Of a stretch of 64,000 nucleotides of DNA, positions 52,484-61,790 are shown piece by piece. The DNA is from Planctomyces sp. SH-PL14 (lineage in GTDB: Bacteria; Planctomycetota; Planctomycetia; Planctomycetales; Planctomycetaceae). Numbering within the stretch: position 1 is the first letter of the stretch; each line of letters starts with the position of its first letter. Position numbers and translations under genes: made by a program. The notes beneath the pieces were generated by a model, which worked only from the letters and a program-made list of their open reading frames with translations, was not told the DNA's origin and did not search any database. The stretch covers positions 2,932,001 to 2,996,000 of the forward strand of contig NZ_CP011270.1 in the NCBI RefSeq assembly GCF_001610835.1, given 5' to 3'.

Positions 52484-52798
52484 ATGTCCGTGGAACGGTT
52501 CGACGAAGCCGCGTACTCGCGAATGATGCGGGCCCTGGCGGCCCCCGCCCGGTTCAAGATTCTGGACCTGCTGCGGCATGGCGAGCTGTCGGCGGGGGAG
52601 ATCGGGAACCGGATCGAGCAGGGGAGTTCGGCGGTCTCCTTTCACTTGCGGACGCTTCTGACGGCGGGGATTGTGCGGCGGACGGAGCGGGGGCGGACGC
52701 ATCTTTACGGCTTGGCCCCCGCCGTGTTTCGCCCCGGGGATCGTCGGACGCGCCCCGATCGGATCGATCTGGGATACTGCCGGCTGGAGTTCCCCTGA
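52484..52798 (+). CDS. ArsR-family winged-helix regulator
   Basis: The 104-residue DNA-binding protein has the family core: MMRALAAPARFKILDLLRHG, ELSAGEIGNRIEQGSSAVSF, HLRTLLTAGIVRRTERGRTH and LYGLAP. No Cys pair of the classic arsenic or metal sensors (ELCVCDL) is present, so the signal is probably not arsenite. The C terminus is short and basic and ends with GYCRLEFP. It is located between the DUF1080 gene and the tandem redoxin gene in one direction and may control either. ATG at 52484 fits the family N terminus. Confidence 0.9.
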   Translation: MSVERFDEAAYSRMMRALAAPARFKILDLLRHGELSAGEIGNRIEQGSSAVSFHLRTLLTAGIVRRTERGRTHLYGLAPAVFRPGDRRTRPDRIDLGYCRLEFP

Positions 52799-52942
52799 TC
52801 GACGGATGAGGGAAAGCGAGAGGGGGAGAGGGAGGAGAGAGCGGTTCGGGGTCGGAACCTGGAGTCCGCCGCCGGCCGACGTTCTGTGACTGTGGACTTC
52901 CACTGCGGCCTTCCATTGCGGACTTCCTGCGGAGACCAACCC

Positions 52943-54097
52943 ATGCGCTCGGTGTCTGTTCTCGCGATCCTGTGGGCCCTGGCGGGTCTGGTTCCTTCGG
53001 CCTCGGTGGTGGCGGTCGTTCGGGCCGCGGACCCGGCGGGATTCCGGACGCTGCAGATCGGCGATCCGGCGCCCGACTTCTCGCTCCCCGCCGTAGACGG
53101 CAAGACGTATGCCCTGGGAGACTTTGCCGATCGCCGGTTGCTGCTGGTGATCTTTACCTGCAATCACTGTCCGACCGCCCAGGCCTATGAGGAGCGGCTC
53201 GCCGCGCTGCATGCCGACTACCGGGACAAGGGGGTGGCGGTGGTGGCGATCTCGCCGAACGACGATCGGGCGGTGCGGCTGGACGAGCTGGGGTACACCG
53301 ACGTCGGGGACTCGTTCGCGGACATGAAGCTGCGGGCGGAGGAGCGGGGGTTTGCGTTCCCCTATCTGTATGACGGAGAGACGCAGAAGGTTTCGCTGGC
53401 CTACGGGGCGGTGGCGACGCCGCACGTGTTTCTGTTCGATCAGGATCGGAAGCTGCGGTACAGCGGCCGGATTGATGACGGGGAGGTGAAGCCGCCGACG
53501 AGTCATGATGCGCGGAATGCTCTCGATGCTCTACTGGCGGGGAAGCCGGTTCCGGTGGAGCGGACGCGGACGTTCGGGTGTTCGACGAAGTGGTCGGACA
53601 AGCGGAAGGACGCGGTGGCTTACCTCGAGAAGGCGGACCAGGAGCCGGTCGAGCTGCAGGCGATCGACGAGGCGGGGCTGAAGGCGCTGGTTCGGAACGA
53701 GACGGACAAGTTGCTGCTCATCAATGTGTGGGCGAGCTGGTGCGGTCCGTGCGTGACGGAGTTGCCGGAGTTCGTGACCATGAACCGGATGTATCGTCGG
53801 CGGGACTTTCAGATGGTGACGATCAGCATGGACGAGCTGGACCAGCGGGAGGATGCGCTGAAGGTCCTGAAGGAGAAGCGGGTGGCGGTGACGAACTACA
53901 TTGCCGATGTGGGGGACCGGGACCGATTGGCGGAGGCGATTGACGGGGAGTGGTCGGGTCCTGTGCCGTACACGATTCTGGTGGCTCCCGGGGGGAAGGT
54001 TTTGTATCGGGAGTCGAATGCGGTGGACTCGTTGAAGTTGCGGCGGCGGATTGTGGATTTTCTGGGTCGGACGTACGCGAAGCGGGCCAGCAAGTAG
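52943..54097 (+). CDS. secreted tandem thioredoxin-fold protein (redoxin plus TlpA-like)
   Basis: The 384-residue exported protein (signal peptide 1-29) has two thioredoxin-fold domains. The first (about 35-200) is AhpC/TSA-like: DPAPDFSLPAVDGKTYALGD, VIFTCNHCPTAQAYEERL (Cys73, Cys76), VAISPNDD, GAVATPHVFLFDQD. The second (about 235-380) is TlpA-like: LLLINVWASWCGPCVTELPEF (Cys267, Cys270), VTISMDELDQ, VPYTILVAPGGKVLYR. It would act on periplasmic disulfides or peroxides. ATG at 52943 has GGAG nine bases upstream; the frame opens earlier at 52886. The 3' end is followed 72 bases later by a partial dispersed repeat. Confidence 0.92.
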   Translation: MRSVSVLAILWALAGLVPSASVVAVVRAADPAGFRTLQIGDPAPDFSLPAVDGKTYALGDFADRRLLLVIFTCNHCPTAQAYEERLAALHADYRDKGVAVVAISPNDDRAVRLDELGYTDVGDSFADMKLRAEERGFAFPYLYDGETQKVSLAYGAVATPHVFLFDQDRKLRYSGRIDDGEVKPPTSHDARNALDALLAGKPVPVERTRTFGCSTKWSDKRKDAVAYLEKADQEPVELQAIDEAGLKALVRNETDKLLLINVWASWCGPCVTELPEFVTMNRMYRRRDFQMVTISMDELDQREDALKVLKEKRVAVTNYIADVGDRDRLAEAIDGEWSGPVPYTILVAPGGKVLYRESNAVDSLKLRRRIVDFLGRTYAKRASK

Positions 54098-54169
54098 AGG
54101 GGGCTGTCGAATAGAGGGGCGCGCGCCCGGCGGACGGGTGTACTTTGTGCAGCTCGATGTCGTTCGCTC

Positions 54170-54332
54170 ACCGGGTCCAGGGGCACCCTGGTGGGGGATG
54201 CAAGGGGGCCTGTGTTGTCTTCTTGGCCCCTTGCCCGCCGGAGGCCTGGTCGTCGAGAGTTGTCTGAAGGAGGGCGTCCCCGAGCGCGGCTCGGTGCGAG
54301 ATGCCCCCCTCACCTCTGCGCGGCCTGCGGGT
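54170..54332 (-). repeat. dispersed hairpin element, copy 10 (inverted, right part only, long-loop type)
   Basis: Inverted partial copy of the family at 3910-4230. It begins ACCGGGTCCAGGGGCACC, shows the long-loop right hairpin (GGGGCC / A-rich loop / GGCCCC read on the minus strand) and breaks off after the GATGCCCCCCTCACC segment. It lies 72 bases after the tandem redoxin stop codon, with its right end toward that stop. Confidence 0.88.
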
Positions 54333-54532
54333 TCGTGTTTTGAGCAGAGGGCTCCTCGGTGGCGCGTCGCTGCGGCGTAGGACTGGGCTTGCATCTCTGT
54401 GGCGGCGTTCGCGAAGGGGGCAAAGGAATCGCTCTGATTGTCAGGTTTCCCGAGCGGCGGAACCTGATGAGGCTGTTGCGCCCGCCCGTCCATCGGCGCG
54501 CCAGCCGATCTCCTCTACTCGGTGATATCTGT

Positions 54533-54573
54533 GCCTCTGTGTTTCCTTCTTCCGGAAGAGTTTTGAAACACAG
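54533..54573. repeat. inverted repeat with CACAGAG motif
   Basis: A perfect 11-bp inverted repeat, CTCTGTGTTTC (54533-54543) and GAAACACAGAG (54563-54573), with a smaller palindrome CTTCCGGAAG (54547-54556) in the spacer. CACAGAG also closes the arms of the inverted repeat at 40523-40615. It could be a terminator or a small dispersed palindrome. Confidence 0.7.
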
Positions 54574-54669
54574 AGAAACGGACGACACAGAGAACAGGGA
54601 GGGGGAGAGGGGGCCGAGACCGCCGTCCCTGTTCTGCGTCGAGGATTCATCGTCCGCAGGTGCCACTGA

Positions 54670-54699
54670 CGCGGCTCGGCCGGAGCCTCGCCCTCCCGA
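54670..54699 (+). repeat. 30-bp dispersed repeat, copy B
   Basis: Identical over 30 bases to 45558-45587, with the dyad GGCTCGGCCGGAGCC. It lies about 180 bases upstream of the phytochrome gene. Confidence 0.85.
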
Positions 54700-54882
54700 T
54701 AGGGAATGCGGTTCCCTTGTACGGAGGACGGCGCTGGCCGCACGATCCTCCCAGGCGGGTACCGGATTCGCTTGCGACCAACCGCGTTTGCCAAGCCGGC
54801 AGAAAGGTGCCCCTTAGGGCGATGGAATAGCAAAAGTTATTCCCCCGCAAGAGGTTGCGGATTCTTCCGCAGGAGAGCGTCC

Positions 54883-57204
54883 GTGCGGGTGGAAGTGGCC
54901 GGCCTGACTCGTATGATCGAGAATCTTCGGGAGTCAGGAGTCACCGTGCCCATCCGTCCTGTCGATTCGACGATCGATCTTTCGAACTGTGACCGCGAGC
55001 CGATTCGCCTGGCCGGAAGCATCCAGCCCCACGGGGTGCTGTTTGTGCTCCGCCGCGGCGACCTGAAGGTGCTGCAGGTCAGCCGGAACGCCGAGGCGGT
55101 GCTGGACCGCGGGGCGGATGAGATCCTCGGCCGCACTCTGGATGAGATCCTGGGGCCTGACCGCGTCGCGCCTCTCCGCCCGGCCCTGCTGGCGGCGCCG
55201 CACCGGGCCCGCCCCACGTTCCTGTCGACCCTCGAGGGACTCGGCCGCTCCGAGCACAGCTTTCACGCCATCGCCCACGAGTCGGACGGCGGCATCGTCC
55301 TGGAACTGGAACTGGCCGACGGGGAGTTCCGGACGCAGGGATCTCCTTCGACGATCCATGCCCGTACCGACACCTTCACGCTCCGCGCGGAGGAGGTGGC
55401 GACGGCGCCCGAGCTCGCCGGGCTCCTCTGCGAGGAGGTGCGGCGGCTCACCGGCTTTGACCGCGTCCTCGTCTATCGCTTCGACGAGGGATGGAACGGG
55501 ACCGTCGTTGGCGAGGATGGGAACGGGCGGCTTCCGTCCTACCTGCATCACCGCTTTCCGGCGTCGGACATCCCGGCGCAGGCCCGCGAACTCTACCGCA
55601 TCAATCGGATCCGGCTGATCCCGGACGCGCAGTACGAGCCGGTCCCGATCGTCCCCGCGGTGAACCCCGAGACGGGGGAGCCGCTCGACATGAGTTTCTC
55701 GACGCTGCGGAGCGTCTCGCCGATCCACGTTCAGTACATGCGGAACATGGAGACCGCCAGCTCGATGTCGGTCTCGATCCTCAAGGGGGGGAAGCTGTGG
55801 GGGCTGATCTCGTCGCACCACCATGCCGCGAAGGGAGTCTCTTTCCCGGACCGGATCACCTGCGACATCCTCTCCCGCGCCTTCTCGCTGCGGCTCTCGG
55901 CGATCGAACAGACCGAGCAGGGAGAGCGGAAGGTCCAGGTCCAGTCGACCTATTCCAAGCTCCTGGGGGTGATGTCGGAACGGGGGGACTTTGCGTCGGC
56001 GCTGCGGGAGTTTTCGGACGACTTCCTGAGGCTCGTCGACGCCCCCGGGGCCGCGATCGTGACGGCGGACGGGTGTGAGCTCGTCGGTCGGACGCCGGCC
56101 GTGGAGATGGTCCGCCGGCTGGCCGCCTGGGCCGCCGACCACGTGGACGAGGAGGTCTACGCGACCGACTCGCTCTCTCAGGTCTGGCCGGAGGGACGGT
56201 CCTGTATCGACACCGCCAGCGGCCTCCTGGCGATCCGGATTTCGAGCCGTCATCCGAGCTTCGTCTTCTGGTTCCGGCCTGAGGTGATCCAGACGGTCCA
56301 GTGGGGGGGCAACCCGGCGAAGCCGGTGACGGCGGTGGATGGCGAGACGATTCTCCACCCGCGGCGGTCCTTCGAGACCTGGAAGGAGACCGTCAGCCTC
56401 CGGGCGACACCCTGGAACCCGAGCGAGATCGAAGGGGCCCGGCAGCTCCGCGATGCGATCGTGGGGACGGTCCTCCGCCGGGCCGAGGAACTCGCGGATC
56501 TCAACACGGAGCTGACCCGCAGCAACAAGGAGCTGGAGGCGTTCTCGTACTCGGTCAGCCACGACCTGCGGGCCCCGCTGCGGCATATCGTGGGATACGC
56601 CGAAATGCTCCGCGAGAGCGCGGCGGGGCGGCTCTCCGCGACCGAGGACCGCTGGGTAAACAACATTATCGAGTCGAGCGAGTACGCCGGTCAGCTCGTG
56701 GACAAGCTGCTCGGCTACTCGCGGCTGGGACGCGCCGAGCTGCAGGTCTCCTCGATTCCGATGGAGACGCTCGTCCGGGAGGTCCAGGCGGGGCTGGCCC
56801 GTGAGTCCGAAGGACGTGAGATTGTCTGGACCATCGGTGAGCTGCCGACCGTCCAGGCTGATCTGATGATGCTCAGGATGGCCGTCCGCGACCTGCTGGC
56901 CAACGCCGTGAAATACACCCGCCAGCAGCCGCATCCGCATATTGAAATTGCTTGCCGGGACGAGACTTCCGAGCACGTCTTTTTTGTGAGGGACAATGGC
57001 ATAGGATTTGATATGGCGTACGTCGACAAGCTGTTCGGCGTCTTCCAGCGGTTGCACAAGTGGGAAGACTACGAAGGGACCGGTATCGGTCTGGCGAATG
57101 TCCGGCGCGTGATCGAGCGGCACGGAGGACGGACGTGGGCGGAAGGCCAGGAAGGCCGCGGCGCGACGTTTTACTTTACCCTTCCCAGGCAGGACCTTCC
57201 CTGA
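54883..57204 (+). CDS. bphP: bacteriophytochrome histidine kinase
   Basis: The 773-residue light sensor has a PAS domain with the N-terminal chromophore Cys36 in NCDREPIRLAGSIQPHG, a GAF domain with the PASDIPAQARELY motif, a PHY domain, a HisKA domain (FSYSVSHDLRAPLRHI, His560) and a HATPase domain (NAVKY, DNGIGFD, GTGIGLA). It would bind biliverdin and switch between red and far-red forms, then phosphorylate the response regulator encoded 15 bases downstream. GTG at 54883 was chosen because AGGAG lies seven bases upstream; ATG at 54913 is the alternative. No heme oxygenase gene is in the window. Confidence 0.95.
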   Translation: MRVEVAGLTRMIENLRESGVTVPIRPVDSTIDLSNCDREPIRLAGSIQPHGVLFVLRRGDLKVLQVSRNAEAVLDRGADEILGRTLDEILGPDRVAPLRPALLAAPHRARPTFLSTLEGLGRSEHSFHAIAHESDGGIVLELELADGEFRTQGSPSTIHARTDTFTLRAEEVATAPELAGLLCEEVRRLTGFDRVLVYRFDEGWNGTVVGEDGNGRLPSYLHHRFPASDIPAQARELYRINRIRLIPDAQYEPVPIVPAVNPETGEPLDMSFSTLRSVSPIHVQYMRNMETASSMSVSILKGGKLWGLISSHHHAAKGVSFPDRITCDILSRAFSLRLSAIEQTEQGERKVQVQSTYSKLLGVMSERGDFASALREFSDDFLRLVDAPGAAIVTADGCELVGRTPAVEMVRRLAAWAADHVDEEVYATDSLSQVWPEGRSCIDTASGLLAIRISSRHPSFVFWFRPEVIQTVQWGGNPAKPVTAVDGETILHPRRSFETWKETVSLRATPWNPSEIEGARQLRDAIVGTVLRRAEELADLNTELTRSNKELEAFSYSVSHDLRAPLRHIVGYAEMLRESAAGRLSATEDRWVNNIIESSEYAGQLVDKLLGYSRLGRAELQVSSIPMETLVREVQAGLARESEGREIVWTIGELPTVQADLMMLRMAVRDLLANAVKYTRQQPHPHIEIACRDETSEHVFFVRDNGIGFDMAYVDKLFGVFQRLHKWEDYEGTGIGLANVRRVIERHGGRTWAEGQEGRGATFYFTLPRQDLP

Positions 57205-57219
57205 AGGCCAACCCGTTCG

Positions 57220-57675
57220 ATGCTGAAACCGATCCTCCTCGTCGAAGACAATCCCAAGGACCTCGAGCTGACGCTCATGGCCCTCGAGCGAAGCAACCTC
57301 GCCAACGAGGTCATCACCGTTCGCGACGGCAAGGAAGCGCTCGACTACCTGTTCCGGCAGGGAGATCACACCGGGCGCTCCATCGGGAATCCGGCGGTCG
57401 TGCTGCTCGATCTCAAGCTGCCGAAGATCGACGGCCTGCAGGTCCTGGAACGGATCAAGGCCGAGCCCTCCCTGCAGCGCGTCCCGGTCGTCATGCTCAC
57501 GACGTCGTCCGAAGAGAGCGACCTGCTGAAGAGCTATAAACTCGGAGTCAATGCGTACGTCGTGAAGCCGGTGGCGTTCAAGGAGTTCATCGCCGCCGTC
57601 CAGGACCTCGGAATCTTCTGGGCGGTGCTGAACGAGCCTCCCCCGGGATCGATGAAGCCGGGCGTCCGGAGCTGA
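57220..57675 (+). CDS. Rcp1-type single-domain response regulator
   Basis: The 151-residue protein is a receiver domain: ILLVEDNPKDLELTLMAL, VVLLDLKLPKIDG (phospho-acceptor Asp64), VVMLTTSSEESDLLKSYKLG and AYVVKPVAF. The sequence, with the two-residue spacing in VEDNP and the C-terminal AVQDLGIFWAVLNEPPP, is typical of Rcp1-like partners of phytochromes. It has no output domain, so it must act through phosphotransfer or protein binding. It is 15 bases after the phytochrome gene and 18 bases before the giant hybrid kinase gene, so all three are likely one operon. Confidence 0.95.
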   Translation: MLKPILLVEDNPKDLELTLMALERSNLANEVITVRDGKEALDYLFRQGDHTGRSIGNPAVVLLDLKLPKIDGLQVLERIKAEPSLQRVPVVMLTTSSEESDLLKSYKLGVNAYVVKPVAFKEFIAAVQDLGIFWAVLNEPPPGSMKPGVRS

Positions 57676-57693
57676 ACCAGGAGGGTGCCTCGC

Positions 57694-60600
57694 TTGACTC
57701 GCCGCGCCAACAGTCCGCTCGTTGCTGCCGCCGACACCGCCGATTCCCAGGCGGCCCCGGGCGATGGCGCCCCGCCGCGCGTGCTGCATCTGGAAGACAG
57801 CGACCTCGACGCCGCGTTCATCCACGATCGGCTCCAGAAGGCGGGACTGGTCCTGGCGATCACCCGCGTCAGCGACCGCCGGGGGTTCCTGGAGGAGCTC
57901 GGCGGCCGGCCGTTCGACGTGATCCTGTCCGACTTCCAGATTCCGTCCATGGAGGGGCTCGACGCGCTCGATCTGGCGCAGGAGCACCAGCCGGACGTCC
58001 CGTTCATTTTCGTTTCGGGGATCATGGGGGAGGAACTGGCGGTCGAGGCGCTGCAGCGCGGGGCGACCGACTACGTCCTCAAGCAGCGGATCGGCCGGCT
58101 CCCTTCCGCTTTTCAGCGGGCCCTGGGCGAAGCCCGGCAGCGGCAGGAGCGAGCGTCCGTCGAGGCGGCGCTGCGGGCGAGCGAGGGGTGGCTCCGCTTC
58201 GCCCTCGAGTCGGCCCACATGGGGACCTGGAGCCTCGACCTGCGGACCGGGGTCCTGACCTCCTCCGCGACATGCCGGTCGCTTTACGGGCGGAGTTCCG
58301 AGGAGCCGTTCACCTATGAGGACCTGGCGGCGTCGGTCCTCGACGAGGACCGCGAGCGGTGGCGGCAGGTCGTGGACGCGGCGTCGGCCCGCGGGGAGAA
58401 CTTCGAGATCGAGTACCGCGTCCGCTGGCCCGACGGCACGGTCCACTGGGTGTTTGTCCGGGGGAGCTGCGAGGTCGATCCGACCGGCCGGGTCGCGGTC
58501 ATGTCCGGCGTTTCGCTGCAGATCGACGATCGCAAGCGGGCCGAAGCGGCGACGCTCGAGGCGCACGACCAGCTGAAGTCCGCGCTGCGAACCGCCCGGT
58601 TGTGCGCCTGGGACTGGGATCCGGTGCGGGACTGGATCAGCGCGTCCGAGACCGCCGGCGAGGTGTTCGGGCTCGCGGAGGGGCAGGTGCTCGACAGCAC
58701 CCGCTTTGGAATGGGGCTGATTCATCCGGAGGACCGCGAGCGACATACCGACTTCGTTCGTCGCGCGGCGAGCCGCGGAGAGAGCTGGCACACGGAGTTC
58801 CGCATCGTCCGTCCGCGCGACGGCCGGACCGCGTGGCTCGAAGAACGGGCCACCGCCCGTCGCGATCCGGACACCGGGCAGGTCCGCCTGACCGGACTGA
58901 CGTGGGACGTGACGGAGCGGAAGGAGATCGAGGCGGAACGGGGGCGGCTGACGGAGACGCTCCGCCTGGCGCTCGACGCCGGGGAACTGGGGACCTGGGA
59001 CTGGGATCCTCAGACGGACCGCATGCGGCTGTCGTCGCGGGCCGCCGAGATCTATGGGATCGACACGCGGCAGGACTACGGCCGGGAGCAGCTGCGGGTC
59101 CTGCTCCATCCGGACGACCGGGACCGGGCCCGCGACGAGGCCCGGCGGGCGGCCCAGGAGCGGGTCGACTACAGCATCGAGTACCGGCTCAGCCCGGCGG
59201 TCCATGGAGTGGTCCGGTGGGTGACGGCGCACGGCCGCGGCGTTTACGACCCGTCGGGGGCGCTGCTCCGGATGATCGGCGTCGTTCAGGACATCACCGC
59301 CCGCAAGGAGGCTGAAGCCTCGCTCCGGGAGAGCGAGGCGCGACACCGCATCCTGGCTCGGCTGGCCGACGAGACCCAGCCCCTCGCCGATCCGGACGAG
59401 GTGATGGCGACGAGCGCACGGCTGCTGGCAGAGCACCTGCGGGTCGACCGGTGCGCCTATGCGGAGGTCGAAGACGAGTCGGTATTCGTGATCACCGGGG
59501 ATCATTCGATCGGGGTCCATAGCATCGTGGGGCGCTGGCCGGTGGCCGCTTTTGGAAGCGAGTGCGTTCGCCGGATGAGGGCGAGCGAGCCGTACGTCGT
59601 GAGCGACACCGAGACCCATCCTTCGATCGGCCCCGACGAACGTCCGGCCTATGCGGCCACGAACATCCGCGCGGTGATCTGCGTTCCGCTTCACAAGGAG
59701 GGACGGTTCACCGCCGCGATGGCGGTCCACCAGACGACGCCGCGGATCTGGAAGCCGGACGAGATCCGCCTCGTCACGACCTTCGTCTCCCGGTGTTGGG
59801 AGGCGCTGGAGCGGTCTCGCGCGGCGCAGGCGGAGCGGCGGCTCCATGCCGAAGTCCACGCGGAGCGGGCCCGGCTGGAAGAGGTGTTCCGGCTGGCCCC
59901 TTCGTTCATGGCGGTCCTCCGCGGGCCGGAGCATGTCTTCGAACGGGCCAACGACCGCTACCGCGATCTTGTCGGCGGCCGGCCGCTGATCGGCCGCACC
60001 ATTCGCGAGGCGTTGCCGGAGGTCGCGTCGCAGGGATTCTTCGAGATCCTCGACCGGGTGTACCGCAGCGGGGAACCCTACACGGGGGCCGATGCCCGGG
60101 TGCTGCTGAAGAACGCGGTCTCCGGCGACCTGGAGGAGCACATCCTGGAGTTCGTCTACCAGCCGATGTGGGACGTCCTGGGGGGCGTCTCCGGAGTGCT
60201 GGTGCAGGGGATTGAACTGACACAGCGGTGGCGGGCGGAAGCGAACCTGGTCCGGGTCACGGCGGAGTCGCAGCGTCAGCAGCGGCTGTACGAGACCGTT
60301 CTGGCGACGACTCCGGACCTGGTCTACGTCTTCAACCTCGACTATCAGTTCACGTACGCCAACGCCGCGCTGCTGCGGATGTGGGGGAAGACGTGGGACG
60401 AGGCGCAGGGCAAGACGTGCCTCGAGCTGGGGTACGAACCCTGGCACGCCGAGATGCACAATCGCGAGATCGATCAGGTCCGCGAGACCCGGCGGGCGAT
60501 CCGCGGCGAAGTCCCGTTCACCGGGACGGAGGGGCGGCGGGTCTATGACTACATCTTCGTCCCGGTGCTGGGCGCGAACGGTGAAGTGGAAGCCGTGGCC

Positions 60601-61755
60601 GGGACGACGCGCGACGTCACCGACCGGAAGCGGATGGAGCAGGAGCTGCTGGAAACGGACCGCAAGAAGGATGACTTCATCGCCCTCCTGGCGCATGAGC
60701 TTCGCAATCCGCTCGCCCCGATCCGCAACGGCGTGCAGGTGCTGCGGCTGACCCCCGATCGGGATGGTCAGAGCGAGTCGCTTGAGATCATGGACCGACA
60801 ACTGACTCACATGGTCCGGATCGTCGACGACCTCCTGGATGTCTCGCGGATCGGCCGGGACAAGATGGAGCTGCGGCTCAAGCGGACGACGCTGGAAGAG
60901 GTGATCGTCAGCGCCGTGGAGACCGCCCGGCCGCTGATTGACGCGGCGGGGCACGAGCTGACGGTCTCGCTCCCGGCGGAGCCGATTCCGCTCGAAGCGG
61001 ACCTCACGCGGCTGGCGCAGGTCTTCAGCAATCTGCTGTCGAACAGCGCCAAGTACACGCCGCCGGGGGGGCGGATCGCGGTGACGACGGAGCGGACCGT
61101 CGGCGAGGTGACGGTGTGCGTCGAAGACAACGGCATCGGGATTCCGCCGGATTCGCTGGCGACGATCTTTGACATGTTCAGCCAGGTCGACCGGACGGTC
61201 GAGCGGCACACGGGGGGATTGGGGATCGGACTGGCGCTGGTGAAGGCGCTCGTCGAGATGCACGACGGGACGGTGACCGCCGAGAGCGACGGACGCGGCA
61301 GCCGGTTCTGCGTGCGGTTGCCGATCGCCGCCGACGCGGAGGGGGCGGAGGAGAAGGGGATCTTCCTGGCGAGCCACGACGGCGGGCCGCAGCGAATCCT
61401 GGTGGTGGACGACAATCGGGATGGGGCTCACTCGATGGCAGCGATGCTGCGGATGCTCGGGAATCAGGTCGAGCTGGCGTTTGACGGTCTGGACGCGGTG
61501 GCGAAGGCGGAGGCGTTTCGTCCGGATGTGATCCTGATGGACATCGGGATGCCGCGACTGAACGGGATGGATGCGACGCGCCGGATCCGGGAGCAGGCGT
61601 GGGGGCGGAGAATGCGTGTCATTGCGCTGACGGGGTGGGGGCAGGAGAGTGACCGGGAGCGGTCGCGGTCGGCGGGTTGTGACGGGCATCTGGTGAAGCC
61701 GGTGAGTCTGGACGACTTGCGTTTGTTGCTTCATCGGAGCGCGCCAATGGACTGA
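57694..61755 (+). CDS. giant hybrid sensor kinase (REC-PAS-PAS-PAS-GAF-PAS-PAS-HK-REC)
   Basis: The 1353-residue cytosolic protein starts with a receiver domain (VLHLEDSDLDAAFIHDRL, Asp80 in LSDFQIPSMEG, VLKQ), followed by several PAS domains (three between about 165 and 545), a GAF domain (about 550-710), two more PAS domains, a HisKA domain (LLAHELRNPLAPI, His1001), a HATPase domain (NSAKYTPPGG, VEDNGIGI, GGLGIGLALV) and a C-terminal receiver (ILVVDDNRDGAHSMA, LMDIGMPRLNG with Asp1283, LVKPVSL). No membrane helix is seen, so it senses intracellular cues. The N-terminal receiver may take phosphate from the phytochrome system. TTG at 57694 lies nine bases after AGGAGG; a GTG at 57685 is too close to it. 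Confidence 0.93.
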   Translation: MTRRANSPLVAAADTADSQAAPGDGAPPRVLHLEDSDLDAAFIHDRLQKAGLVLAITRVSDRRGFLEELGGRPFDVILSDFQIPSMEGLDALDLAQEHQPDVPFIFVSGIMGEELAVEALQRGATDYVLKQRIGRLPSAFQRALGEARQRQERASVEAALRASEGWLRFALESAHMGTWSLDLRTGVLTSSATCRSLYGRSSEEPFTYEDLAASVLDEDRERWRQVVDAASARGENFEIEYRVRWPDGTVHWVFVRGSCEVDPTGRVAVMSGVSLQIDDRKRAEAATLEAHDQLKSALRTARLCAWDWDPVRDWISASETAGEVFGLAEGQVLDSTRFGMGLIHPEDRERHTDFVRRAASRGESWHTEFRIVRPRDGRTAWLEERATARRDPDTGQVRLTGLTWDVTERKEIEAERGRLTETLRLALDAGELGTWDWDPQTDRMRLSSRAAEIYGIDTRQDYGREQLRVLLHPDDRDRARDEARRAAQERVDYSIEYRLSPAVHGVVRWVTAHGRGVYDPSGALLRMIGVVQDITARKEAEASLRESEARHRILARLADETQPLADPDEVMATSARLLAEHLRVDRCAYAEVEDESVFVITGDHSIGVHSIVGRWPVAAFGSECVRRMRASEPYVVSDTETHPSIGPDERPAYAATNIRAVICVPLHKEGRFTAAMAVHQTTPRIWKPDEIRLVTTFVSRCWEALERSRAAQAERRLHAEVHAERARLEEVFRLAPSFMAVLRGPEHVFERANDRYRDLVGGRPLIGRTIREALPEVASQGFFEILDRVYRSGEPYTGADARVLLKNAVSGDLEEHILEFVYQPMWDVLGGVSGVLVQGIELTQRWRAEANLVRVTAESQRQQRLYETVLATTPDLVYVFNLDYQFTYANAALLRMWGKTWDEAQGKTCLELGYEPWHAEMHNREIDQVRETRRAIRGEVPFTGTEGRRVYDYIFVPVLGANGEVEAVAGTTRDVTDRKRMEQELLETDRKKDDFIALLAHELRNPLAPIRNGVQVLRLTPDRDGQSESLEIMDRQLTHMVRIVDDLLDVSRIGRDKMELRLKRTTLEEVIVSAVETARPLIDAAGHELTVSLPAEPIPLEADLTRLAQVFSNLLSNSAKYTPPGGRIAVTTERTVGEVTVCVEDNGIGIPPDSLATIFDMFSQVDRTVERHTGGLGIGLALVKALVEMHDGTVTAESDGRGSRFCVRLPIAADAEGAEEKGIFLASHDGGPQRILVVDDNRDGAHSMAAMLRMLGNQVELAFDGLDAVAKAEAFRPDVILMDIGMPRLNGMDATRRIREQAWGRRMRVIALTGWGQESDRERSRSAGCDGHLVKPVSLDDLRLLLHRSAPMD

Positions 61756-61790
61756 GCGCGTGGCAGTTCACCGCCGTGGCTCGTCGTCGC

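Larger units (their letters stand above)
54333..54882. other. non-coding region with small palindromes before the phytochrome gene
   Basis: No gene is supported in this 550-base stretch. It contains an inverted repeat at 54533-54573 and copy B of a 30-bp repeat at 54670-54699 (listed separately). The long frame that reads into the phytochrome gene has no protein features before 54883. Confidence 0.45.

Noticed and set aside
54934-61734. A minus-strand open frame of more than 2200 codons opposite the phytochrome and hybrid kinase genes
   Set aside because: It is the antisense shadow of three well-supported genes in high-GC DNA; its translation is rich in Arg, Pro, His and Gln with no domain.
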